A stretch of DNA of 14,307 bases from Bacteroidales bacterium GP1 (GTDB lineage: Bacteria > Bacteroidota > Bacteroidia > Bacteroidales > Muribaculaceae): assembly GCA_001701105.1 (NCBI GenBank), contig DAAI01000054.1, forward strand, positions 16,299 to 30,605. Reading direction: 5' to 3'. The translations under genes and the position numbers were made by a program. The notes under the pieces were generated by a model. The model ran no database searches, was not told the origin of the DNA, and saw only the letters and a list, made by a program, of their open reading frames with translations. Within the stretch, counting starts at the first letter, position 1. The number at the start of each line of letters is the position of its first letter. This document shows, one piece after another, positions 7,013 to 12,848 of this stretch.

Positions 7013-7700
7013 TTGCAGATCTGTTATTATCGTTATCGAAATAGGTGCAATTCTCTATGTTCTCTCCGGGAATCTTAGATCCATACCGCAAGATATGGAG
7101 AGGCTTCAATTCCTGTCGGATGCGTTTCATACCCTTAAGCCAACCCTCGGGATCGCCGTGTGTCATCACTCCAACACTGCTGACAGCAATAATGGAGTGT
7201 ATTGGCCAACCTTCAAGCCAGTAGTCTTTCCAATATTCATCAGGGAAAGAAACGTTAGGGATAACTTTGTGGCCGCGTGATTGGAGCCACGCTGCCCATA
7301 GTTTGTTGAGGAACGAGGAGAATATCTTCTGTGGACGAGTCATCTCCGTTGTCATGGAGAAATCAGTGGAAATAGACACGTCGAACTGAGATAGAATTTT
7401 TTCAGTTCCGAAAGGGTCATCGAAGAATTGTCGGATACGGTCGTCATTAAAAAAGAAGTGCGGTGAAATCTGTGGAACGACCATATTCTTTACGCGATGA
7501 ATCCCACGAATGTCCTTAGGTATTTTTCCATTGTAGGGAGCCACTATCGGCATCTCGTTTTCGGATGTCATGGTAACGCAAAGCGTCATGAACAATAAGG
7601 TCGGATCTGCTTTCTCACGTTCGGTAGAACGTTTTGTGCATACAACTTCCGAAGACATATCCAGGAACGGAAGCTGCGGATTGATAATTTTTTCCGTCAT
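7002..7700 (-). CDS. DUF4417 domain protein
   Basis: 232 aa from the ATG at 7700 (MTEKIINPQLPFLD). The frame is open up to 7820, but those 40 codons overlap a predicted opposite-strand RNA and do not resemble family N-termini. The second half matches DUF4417 as I know it: VSISTDFSM (108-116), a WLQSRGHKVIPNV segment (138-150), a mid-domain beta strand IIAVSSVGVM, and LKPLHILRYGSKIPGE followed by YFDNDNNR near the end. DUF4417 proteins occur mostly in phage and mobile-element DNA and have no established biochemical role. It overlaps the following basic gene by 11 bp and lies 192 bp downstream of the ATPase gene on the same strand. Confidence 0.8.
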   Translation of the reverse strand: MTEKIINPQLPFLDMSSEVVCTKRSTEREKADPTLLFMTLCVTMTSENEMPIVAPYNGKIPKDIRGIHRVKNMVVPQISPHFFFNDDRIRQFFDDPFGTEKILSQFDVSISTDFSMTTEMTRPQKIFSSFLNKLWAAWLQSRGHKVIPNVSFPDEYWKDYWLEGWPIHSIIAVSSVGVMTHGDPEGWLKGMKRIRQELKPLHILRYGSKIPGENIENCTYFDNDNNRSANGW

Positions 7701-7754
7701 TAGGTGTATTTTTAACGGTTTTTGACAATCCTTGCAGAAAATTTGGGCATGACG

Positions 7755-7786
7755 TTTGCTTATTACGAAAATGTTTCGTAATTTTG
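7755..7786 (+). promoter_or_regulatory. Bacteroidetes-type promoter of predicted small RNA
   Basis: Plus strand TTTG (7755-7758), 20 bases, TAATTTTG (7779-7786), an exact match to TTTG-N19-21-TAnnTTTG. Its spacer and -7 box are covered by the palindrome at 7762-7782. Start of transcription expected at about 7790-7793. Confidence 0.6.
7762..7782. promoter_or_regulatory. perfect 9-bp palindrome, operator-like
   Basis: ATTACGAAA (7762-7770), spacer ATG, TTTCGTAAT (7774-7782), a perfect inverted repeat. It sits inside the plus-strand promoter and 62 bases upstream of the DUF4417 start, so a dimeric regulator bound here could control both strands. No regulator gene is visible in the island; one of the small proteins could play that part. 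Confidence 0.55.
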
Positions 7787-7789
7787 CAC

Positions 7790-7877
7790 TTGAAACCCGT
7801 CTTATCCCCAAATTTTTCAAGGGTATAGCGAACTCTTTAGATGCCTCATTCTCGGCAAAGAGTGGGGCGTCTTTTTT
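7790..7877 (+). ncRNA. predicted ~88-nt small RNA opposite to the ATPase-DUF4417 operon
   Basis: Between the ATPase stop (7892) and DUF4417 start (7700), both on the minus strand, the plus strand carries a consensus promoter, a 5' stem-loop CTTGAAA (7789-7795)/TTTCAAG (7815-7821), and a terminator hairpin with six T. There is no plus-strand protein-coding gene for that terminator to serve. The transcript would be antisense to any mRNA reading from the ATPase gene into DUF4417, and could control it or act in trans. Confidence 0.5.
7840..7877 (+). terminator. intrinsic terminator of predicted small RNA
   Basis: GATGCCTCA (7840-7848) pairs with TGGGGCGTC (7863-7871), allowing G-U pairs, with an inner CTC/GAG extension, followed by six T (7872-7877). 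On the minus strand there is no T tract after the hairpin, so it acts in the plus direction. Confidence 0.7.
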
Positions 7878-7891
7878 GTAATCTCTTTATT

Positions 7892-9235
7892 TCATGCTTC
7901 TCCTCCTTCCTTTTTTGAACCAAATATCAATGACTGATACTGGTTAACTCTGTCATTTAAGTTGATGTCCGGCTCGTTGGGATCTATCGTTTTAAAACGG
8001 CCATCATTGTAAGCCCTTCTCAACTTAATATTTTTGTGAATTCCTTTAACTGTGTCTGGGTCAAGCATTGTATTGCCAATACTTCGATTCTTTGATACAA
8101 TTTGAATCGCATCTCTGCGCATTGACGGAAAGTCAAGGAAACCCAAGGATTGGGTTGCAAAAATCAATTGGGATCCACGTGAAAATTTCAAGAAGAAATC
8201 CAAGAGCAAGTGTTGCGTCTTGGCTTGCATCCCTGCACCGAATTCGTTCAGTGCTATTAGCCAATTGCTTTTTATTGCTTTATAAAAGAGGGCGAGGTGT
8301 CTGATAAATGATTTTGTGCCTTCTGATTGTAGCTCATCGCTCAATGCAAATTCCCCCTTTTCCGTTTTGTGGACATATTTACTCGTCCACGTAGAGAACG
8401 ATTTAAGGTTGGCAATTAAATCACGCTCTGATTCCGAAGTGTTCATCTTTATTAAAAATTCACGTGCCTCTTCTGGAATCTGCTTTTTTTCCTCCTCAAC
8501 TTCAATATCAACAATATTGGAATGAAAGGTTTGAAGCAAGTCAATTAGTATTGACTTGAAATTAGGATCTTCTTTTACCGCTTTTGCAACCTCCTGATCC
8601 GCACCGTCGACATTATAAAGTTTGAAAAACTCATACTTAAAGTAGTTACGAACTTTAGTCAAATCATCGCATGAAATATTTCGTGTACTATATGCGGAGA
8701 GCACTGAGATATTTGTGGTTGTCGCTTCTTCGATTGATTTGCGTTCTTTGGGGGTAAGAGGTAACCATGTGCCAAAACGCACTATGTTAACCCCTTTTTC
8801 TGTACTATATTTTCGGGAGTAAACGGAGCGGCTATTGTTTCCGTTATGGTAAATCCGCAACTCCTCTTCGATAATTTTTCTCGGGGATACTATCAAACGA
8901 TACCTATATTTCAACTCGCCAATAAAGAAATGTATGTCGAATTCAGTATCTTTTTGTTTGCATTCCGGGTCAAGAGCAAAGCGGAGGTAGTTTAATTCCT
9001 GGTCAACATCAGAAGGAATATTGAGTATTGTGTGCCTCATAAAATCAAGTGCACATAGAATGTTGGTTTTTCCGCTTCCGTTGGCCCCATACAACAATAT
9101 GGCTTTCAAGAGGCGTACATTCCCGATTTGAATAATCCAATCTTCACCATATTGCTTTTCTTTGGAAGCCTCAAATGAGACTTTCAATGGCTCTCGGATG
9201 GAGAAGAAGTTGGATATGGTGATGTCTTGTATCAT
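7892..9235 (-). CDS. AAA15/AAA21 (RloA/SMC-like) ATPase with altered Walker B
   Basis: 447 aa, ABC/SMC-type ATPase of the kind found in RloA, AbiEii-associated and other defence loci. Seen: N-terminal QDITISNFFSIREPLKVSF, Walker A GANGSGKT (50-57), signature-like ELQSEGTKSF (301-310), Walker B strand LIALNEF (326-332), then LIFATQSLGFLD (357-368). In most relatives these read DEF/DE and TTH. Here the Mg-coordinating Asp is Asn330 (codon AAC) while the following Glu331 is kept, and the switch His is Gln362. ATP binding looks intact; hydrolysis may be slow or altered. No RloB-type partner follows; instead the DUF4417 set does. It has its own promoter. The first ATG, at 9235, starts at the conserved first strand. 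Confidence 0.85.
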   Translation of the reverse strand: MIQDITISNFFSIREPLKVSFEASKEKQYGEDWIIQIGNVRLLKAILLYGANGSGKTNILCALDFMRHTILNIPSDVDQELNYLRFALDPECKQKDTEFDIHFFIGELKYRYRLIVSPRKIIEEELRIYHNGNNSRSVYSRKYSTEKGVNIVRFGTWLPLTPKERKSIEEATTTNISVLSAYSTRNISCDDLTKVRNYFKYEFFKLYNVDGADQEVAKAVKEDPNFKSILIDLLQTFHSNIVDIEVEEEKKQIPEEAREFLIKMNTSESERDLIANLKSFSTWTSKYVHKTEKGEFALSDELQSEGTKSFIRHLALFYKAIKSNWLIALNEFGAGMQAKTQHLLLDFFLKFSRGSQLIFATQSLGFLDFPSMRRDAIQIVSKNRSIGNTMLDPDTVKGIHKNIKLRRAYNDGRFKTIDPNEPDINLNDRVNQYQSLIFGSKKEGGEA

Positions 9236-9253
9236 ATTTTATATTTACGACTG

Positions 9254-9284
9254 CAAAGTTAATAATAAAATTCGGTTGAGTAAA
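9254..9284 (-). promoter_or_regulatory. promoter of the ATPase gene
   Basis: On the minus strand TTTA (9284-9281), 19 bases, TAACTTTG (9261-9254). The -7 box is a perfect TAnnTTTG, the -33 box differs at one base. The ATG at 9235 lies about 20 bases past the box, giving a very short leader. Confidence 0.65.
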
Positions 9285-9610
9285 CTTTTTCTGTACGTTT
9301 TATACAGAAAAATGAGTTTGAGAAGTGATTTTTGAGGTTAAAGTTCGTTTTTTTGTAGGTTTTGGCCCATAATTCAGTAAGCGACTTGAAAGAGCGGAGT
9401 GGAAGAATCCCTCAATTCTCATTCCATAGCCAACCATTTCAAACATGAGAATGACGATAAACTTGTCAGCATATTTTTCAACATATGTAAGAGAAAAAAA
9501 CTTGTCTACACTTGTCCGGGATGACCTTTCAAGTGTTTTCAGGTCATCTAGTACTTATCTCAAATTGAATCGAATGATATTAAATATTTGATTGTCAAAG
9601 ATTAACTGTA
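9285..9610. other. non-coding right end of the island
   Basis: AT-rich DNA without a plausible gene. It holds the right AAACTTGTC cluster, a hairpin GATGACCT (9520-9527)/AGGTCATC (9541-9548), and short matches to the left end: CTTGTCYGGGAT and TTTCAGGTC occur at both ends, as does TTTTCAACA followed by AT-rich bases. Confidence 0.5.
9459..9516 (+). repeat. AAACTTGTC direct repeats, right cluster
   Basis: Exact copies at 9459-9467 and 9498-9506 (39 bases apart) and a one-mismatch copy ACACTTGTC at 9508-9516. A further exact copy (9697-9705) is part of the terminator stem in the right duplicated gene end. Orientation is the same as in the left cluster. Confidence 0.6.
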
Positions 9611-9716
9611 TCTTCAACGAAGACGAGTACTAATCGACACTAAGCCAATTTGCTGGCTTAAACAATTAAAATACAAGCGATTGACAAGCTCAGAATAAAC
9701 TTGTCAATCGTTTTTT
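9611..9716 (+). repeat. right copy of DUF2795-end/terminator direct repeat
   Basis: Starts with TCTTCAACGAAGACGAGTAC TAA, encoding F-N-E-D-E-Y-stop when read in the family's frame, without any preceding DUF2795 sequence: the bases before 9611 are unrelated. It continues with a hairpin TAAGCCA (9641-9647)/TGGCTTA (9654-9660) and a strong terminator. This is probably the ancestral gene end displaced by insertion, or the element's own copy. Confidence 0.65.
9678..9716 (+). terminator. strong intrinsic terminator in right repeat
   Basis: Perfect 11-bp stem CGATTGACAAG (9678-9688)/CTTGTCAATCG (9700-9710) followed by six T (9711-9716). No plus-strand gene now precedes it, which supports the view that it belonged to DUF2795. 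The rest of 9717-9829 shows nothing recognisable. Confidence 0.8.
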
Positions 9717-9829
9717 GTTATTCGCTTTGCTTAAAATCCCTACTTGATTTGCAAGTATTTGGTCAACTGGAAAGATCGTTACAGCGCAAAATTAGTGAAA
9801 AATTGACAGATTATTGGCCTACAATCCCT

Positions 9830-9884
9830 ATGGTGTAACAATAACGGTTGACCTCAACTCAATGAAGCCAACCGTTTATACCAT
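9830..9884 (-). terminator. hairpin after the lipoprotein gene
   Basis: Two stacked stems: AACGGTTG (9843-9850)/CAACCGTT (9869-9876) and ATGGTGTA (9830-9837)/TATACCAT (9877-9884, one G-U), with a 5-base bulge. It begins 5 bases past the stop of the minus-strand operon. No long T tract. Confidence 0.5.
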
Positions 9885-9888
9885 TAGT

Positions 9889-10395
9889 TTAGAGTCTCTT
9901 GTAGTCGTAATTTATTGTACCGTTTAAAGAGTATGTTGTGCCTTCGTTAGCCGAAGTTTCAAATCTGAAATTATTAAACTTCAAGCCACAACCTTCGGAG
10001 TAATCAACAACTGTTATATCTCCACTAAGAACGGTTGTAACTTTCAGAATAACCTGAGAGCCTGAAACATTACCTGAGCCATCTTTAACTACAATATGAA
10101 CGCGAGATGGGTCAAGTTTCTTCCCTCGTTCTAATGTATCACCGAAACGGTCATAGTATAGGAATACCGTTTTATTCCCACTCTCCGCTTTAATAGTAGC
10201 AACAAAACCGTATGCATCATTCTCTGTGTCGATGAGGTAAAAGGCTGTACCGACAGAATACTGAGCGTTGTCAAATGTTACGGTAGTTGATGCCGAAACA
10301 TCATCAGGACCATCATTGTCGTCACCGCAAGAGGTGAGTACGAAGCTGAAGGCAGCAAACATCACTACCATCAGCGTGTAAAGATACTTTCTCAT
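9889..10395 (-). CDS. lipoprotein of unknown function
   Basis: 168 aa. A lipoprotein signal peptide (MRKYLYTLMVVMFAAFSFVL) ends in the lipobox LTSC with Cys23, followed by GDDNDGPDD. An acidic stretch right after the cysteine resembles Bacteroidetes lipoprotein export signals, so surface exposure is possible. The mature part is a beta-rich single domain (TVTFDNAQYSVGTAFYLID, GSQVILKVTTVLSGDITVVD, TYSLNGTINYDYKRL) without a family I recognise. Third gene of an operon, 55 bp after the short zinc-ribbon gene, or alternatively transcribed from that gap; an inverted repeat TTATTTAT/ATAAATAA lies at 10404-10422. Confidence 0.8.
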   Translation of the reverse strand: MRKYLYTLMVVMFAAFSFVLTSCGDDNDGPDDVSASTTVTFDNAQYSVGTAFYLIDTENDAYGFVATIKAESGNKTVFLYYDRFGDTLERGKKLDPSRVHIVVKDGSGNVSGSQVILKVTTVLSGDITVVDYSEGCGLKFNNFRFETSANEGTTYSLNGTINYDYKRL

Positions 10396-10450
10396 TTTGA
10401 TTGTTATTTATTGGATAAATAATTAAAGGGTGGTATTCAGAACAGTTATT

Positions 10451-11152
10451 TTAGTCATCGACATAAGCAATAATTACTTCATCCTTACCCCAATTTTTAG
10501 CATAGAAACAATTCCCTTTAAAATCTCCTTCCCATTCGGATTTTTTTGAAGAGTCAACGTATGTGGTTGTAAACTTAAATTCATTAGAGGAGGTAATATA
10601 GCCATGAATTTGGATATATGAAGAAGGTTGGTCTCCATATTTCTCGAGCGTTGATACATAACAATACTTCCCATTCATTTTATTCCCCTCTATTGTAAGC
10701 CAAATTTGTACAGCATATTTATCATTAACTTTTCCTGTGAGTGAGTATGTTCCTTGTTGCGAAGTTACACCATCAAAATCAGCTGCCACTGATTCTTCTG
10801 CTTCGTTGGATATGTCAGCTTCTATTACTGGCGTATCACGTTCTTCCTCAATTTTAGCATCAATAGAAGTTTCTTCAGGGATTATACCAACTTGTGTTGA
10901 GGCAGTATTTTTAGACCTAAACAGCCATACTACCACTAATATAATGAGTAATCCTCCTAAGACAAGCCAAAGCCAATAATAGCTCCTCTTCGAGCTTTCA
11001 TGCTCATCATGAAAGGTGTTATATCCGCAGCTCGTTGTTCCTGTAAGGGAATTGTGCCTTTCAGAAGGTTTTTGGATATATCCACATTTCGGACAGCGAT
11101 GAGCTTTATTCGAAATTTTATGCCTACATTGTGGACATTCAATCAATGCCAT
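10451..11152 (-). CDS. zinc-ribbon single-pass membrane protein (short paralog)
   Basis: 233 aa. The N-terminal zinc ribbon uses C6, C9, C20 and C23 (CPQC, CPKC). Residues about 59-78 (YWLWLVLGGLLIILVVVWLF) form one transmembrane helix, then a charged acidic linker, then a beta-rich domain of about 100 residues outside the cytoplasm (KYAVQIWLTIEGNKMNGKYC, WEGDFKGNCF). The layout and the opening MALIECPQC copy those of the next gene upstream (MALIKCPEC), so the two are tandem paralogs. They are 28 bp apart and probably one operon. Function unknown; zinc-ribbon-TM proteins of this kind often sit near mobile DNA, but their role is unproven. Confidence 0.82.
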   Translation of the reverse strand: MALIECPQCRHKISNKAHRCPKCGYIQKPSERHNSLTGTTSCGYNTFHDEHESSKRSYYWLWLVLGGLLIILVVVWLFRSKNTASTQVGIIPEETSIDAKIEEERDTPVIEADISNEAEESVAADFDGVTSQQGTYSLTGKVNDKYAVQIWLTIEGNKMNGKYCYVSTLEKYGDQPSSYIQIHGYITSSNEFKFTTTYVDSSKKSEWEGDFKGNCFYAKNWGKDEVIIAYVDD

Positions 11153-11180
11153 AACTTTATTTTATGTAAAATCTAATGAA

Positions 11181-12245
11181 TTATAATAAACTTTGATATT
11201 TTTGTATGAGACGATTCAAGCGTTCTTGTTGTTCATTTGAAATATTTCCCGAATATGAATTTATCTCCTTGACTATATCCGCAGAATCATCCTTTTTCAT
11301 ATATGCGTCTAATTCCAACTCCACATTTTCTCCATTTCGATACCTTCTAACCAAACTTTCAAAAATTGCAACATTAGAATCAAGTTTATCAAGCAAATGA
11401 TTTATTCGTAATGATTCTTCTGCGTTTGGATTAGAGTTTGTTCCCCTGAAAGAAGTATTCGATGTCGTTGGTGTATTTAATCTTTCAAATCTTACATTTG
11501 TAGTAGGAACAAGAGGAGATGCAATAGTACCTCTACTTGTTCGTAAATCAATTACACATTCAATCCATATATCAGAGTAAAGTGCATTTTTACCTTTAAG
11601 AGTTAAGATGTTGCCGTCTAATTCTGCAGACAACGGAGAATTTGCACGAGAACCATACCACGTTGCATTTACCACCTTTCCATCTGAAATTTCACAACCT
11701 AATTCTTCTTTATAACGATCTGAACCATTAGATATTGTTACAGACCATTCATATAGTCCGTCAAACTCTATTTCGGAATTCCCTTGGGCATTTAACTGAA
11801 TATCATTACTCTTAGAATAGGAACTCTTTTGCCAAAACCACCATCCCGACACTATTGCCATCAATAATAAGACACTCCCAATTATATACCATCTCTTTTT
11901 TGATGGTTTCTCCTCTAAATCTTCCCATTCAGGAAAATCAATTTGATTGGCAATTTTTGTTTCAGTTGGAGTTATGATATTGGTACGACCGTAATGGCTT
12001 ATCATGTCAAAGCCACATTCAGGACAAGTTTCCTCGGATGGAAGGACATTATTACCGCATTCAGGACATGTGCGAGACCACGGGGTAGGGTGTCCGCATT
12101 CTGGACAGGACGCATCTTTCCTTGTTATGATATTATTACACTCGCAGCATCTTTCGAGTTGGGAAAATGAAAAACCACAGTGTGGACAAGTTGTAGCACT
12201 ATCACTGACTTGCCCTCCACATTCGGGACATTTTATTAGAGCCAT
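11181..12245 (-). CDS. triple zinc-ribbon single-pass membrane protein (long paralog)
   Basis: 354 aa from the ATG at 12245; a TTG one codon upstream is not needed, since the paralog also begins MALI. Three tandem zinc ribbons: C6/C9/C20/C23, C33/C36/C47/C50 and C60/C63/C74/C77. A transmembrane helix follows at about 119-138 (WYIIGSVLLLMAIVSGWWFW). Outside are a beta-rich domain (FDGLYEWSVTISNG ... GNILTLKGKNALYSDIWIE), a Ser/Thr/Asn-rich linker and a helical tail of about 75 residues ending in NRLIQKYQSLL. First gene of the operon, with a long leader upstream. The ribbons face the cytoplasm and could bind protein or nucleic acid while the outer domain senses a signal; this is inference. Confidence 0.85.
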   Translation of the reverse strand: MALIKCPECGGQVSDSATTCPHCGFSFSQLERCCECNNIITRKDASCPECGHPTPWSRTCPECGNNVLPSEETCPECGFDMISHYGRTNIITPTETKIANQIDFPEWEDLEEKPSKKRWYIIGSVLLLMAIVSGWWFWQKSSYSKSNDIQLNAQGNSEIEFDGLYEWSVTISNGSDRYKEELGCEISDGKVVNATWYGSRANSPLSAELDGNILTLKGKNALYSDIWIECVIDLRTSRGTIASPLVPTTNVRFERLNTPTTSNTSFRGTNSNPNAEESLRINHLLDKLDSNVAIFESLVRRYRNGENVELELDAYMKKDDSADIVKEINSYSGNISNEQQERLNRLIQKYQSLL

Positions 12246-12547
12246 CAAGTATCGTATGCGCTTGGCAGCTCGATGGGCGCGTTTGTTTAGTTTCCGTTGT
12301 AACCATAAAAGAAAGCGGAGCTACAATCTCACTCGCCTAATCGCTGTGGGCTTCGACTCCCATGAAATACTCGGCAAGTGATAGCAACTCCACTTTGACC
12401 GTATATCATAGGCGTATGACGATACAAGCCAAAGAGAGCGTACTTTCACCACCATTCCGTATTCATGTTGAAATTGTCGAAGTTTCAGCGATGGAACGAA
12501 GCGAAATCGCTTTCTTTATATGTCCGTGAATCCACTCGGAATCACGG
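12246..12547 (-). promoter_or_regulatory. long, apparently structured 5' leader of the zinc-ribbon operon
   Basis: No gene is seen between the ATG at 12245 and the promoter-like box at 12550-12557, a leader of about 300 nt. At its very 5' end is a stem CCGTGATTCC/GGATTCACGG (12547-12538 and 12533-12524 on the minus strand, one mismatch) with a 4-base loop. Next come AAGCG/CGCTT around the 12500s and a possible GGC-GTAT/ATAC-GCC stem near 12405-12427. Candidate cis-regulatory RNA; no known riboswitch class recognised. Confidence 0.4.
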
Positions 12548-12581
12548 TGCAAAGATAGCAATTTTCTGTGAAAGTACCCTC
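12436..12581. repeat. imperfect 14-bp inverted repeat flanking the promoter region
   Basis: GAGCGTACTTTCAC (12436-12449) and GTGAAAGTACCCTC (12568-12581) are reverse complements with one mismatch, 118 bp apart. The -7 box lies just inside the right arm. Bacteroidales often switch promoters by inverting segments between such repeats, but no invertase is nearby. Confidence 0.45.
12550..12557 (-). promoter_or_regulatory. possible -7 promoter box of the zinc-ribbon operon
   Basis: TATCTTTG on the minus strand matches TAnnTTTG. No TTTG is found at the right distance upstream (the position falls in the inverted-repeat arm), so it is a weak or atypical promoter. Confidence 0.4.
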
Positions 12582-12610
12582 ATTTAGAACGAAGTATTTT
12601 ACAAATCGAC

Positions 12611-12841
12611 TTAAAAGTCAAGTAAATCGTATGTTTCAAGCAATTTTTTAAAACCTACCATTACGCTGCCAAAATCTGGAGGCCTGGAATTATTGTAAAC
12701 TATTCCAATGTTTGCAAGATTGGAATAGTTTGGACTATCTGAATAACATGAGTTTTTTCCCATCTCCATTGGGGAAAAATTATCCCAAAAGAATGAGTAT
12801 AATCTAAAATAGAAACTAATACTAATATTGGAGTAATAATT
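12611..12841 (-). pseudogene. AT-rich open frame, possible truncated gene 3' end
   Basis: An open minus-strand frame ends in ...GFKKLLETYDLLDF and a TAA at 12611. It is AT-rich and reads like ordinary protein (FYFRLYSFFWDNFSPMEMGK, NIGIVYNNSRPPDFG), but upstream of about 12840 the frame runs into the GC-rich end of yaaA, where it is only a shadow. It may be the 3' part of a gene cut off at the accessory/core boundary. No family recognised; chance is possible in 77 codons. Confidence 0.3.
12697..12731. repeat. perfect 13-bp inverted repeat (hairpin)
   Basis: AAACTATTCCAAT (12697-12709), 9-base loop GTTTGCAAG, ATTGGAATAGTTT (12719-12731). It lies 118 bases past the yaaA stop. It could be a transcription stop or a protein-binding site, or a remnant of a mobile sequence end; no T tract follows. 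Confidence 0.6.
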
Positions 12842-12848
12842 CCGGGGG

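Larger units (their letters stand above)
5747..9635. mobile_element. putative integrated element at the DUF2795 3' end
   Basis: The 25-bp DUF2795 coding end with stop (5747-5771) recurs in the same orientation at 9611-9635 with only two differences, both synonymous (GAA/GAG and TAT/TAC). The downstream hairpins recur too. This is the pattern left when a site-specific recombinase inserts an element carrying a replacement gene end. Cargo, all on the minus strand: ATPase, DUF4417 protein, basic and acidic overlapping genes, a decayed fragment, plus an oppositely directed small RNA. The segment is AT-richer than the flanks. No integrase or mobilisation gene is inside, so it would be non-autonomous, a decayed remnant, or part of something larger. 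Boundaries are inferred from the repeats only. Confidence 0.55.

Noticed and set aside
7701..7820. 40-codon N-terminal extension of DUF4417
   Set aside because: The sequence is untypical for the family and coincides with the predicted opposite-strand promoter and RNA; ATG 7700 is the better start.
10404..10422. TTATTTAT/ATAAATAA palindrome upstream of the lipoprotein
   Set aside because: Only A/T-rich arms with one spacer; likely by chance in AT-rich DNA, so not listed as an operator.
5385..12430. Shared GATACAAGCCA near 5385 and near 12420
   Set aside because: Eleven bases in unrelated contexts with no flanking similarity; treated as coincidence.
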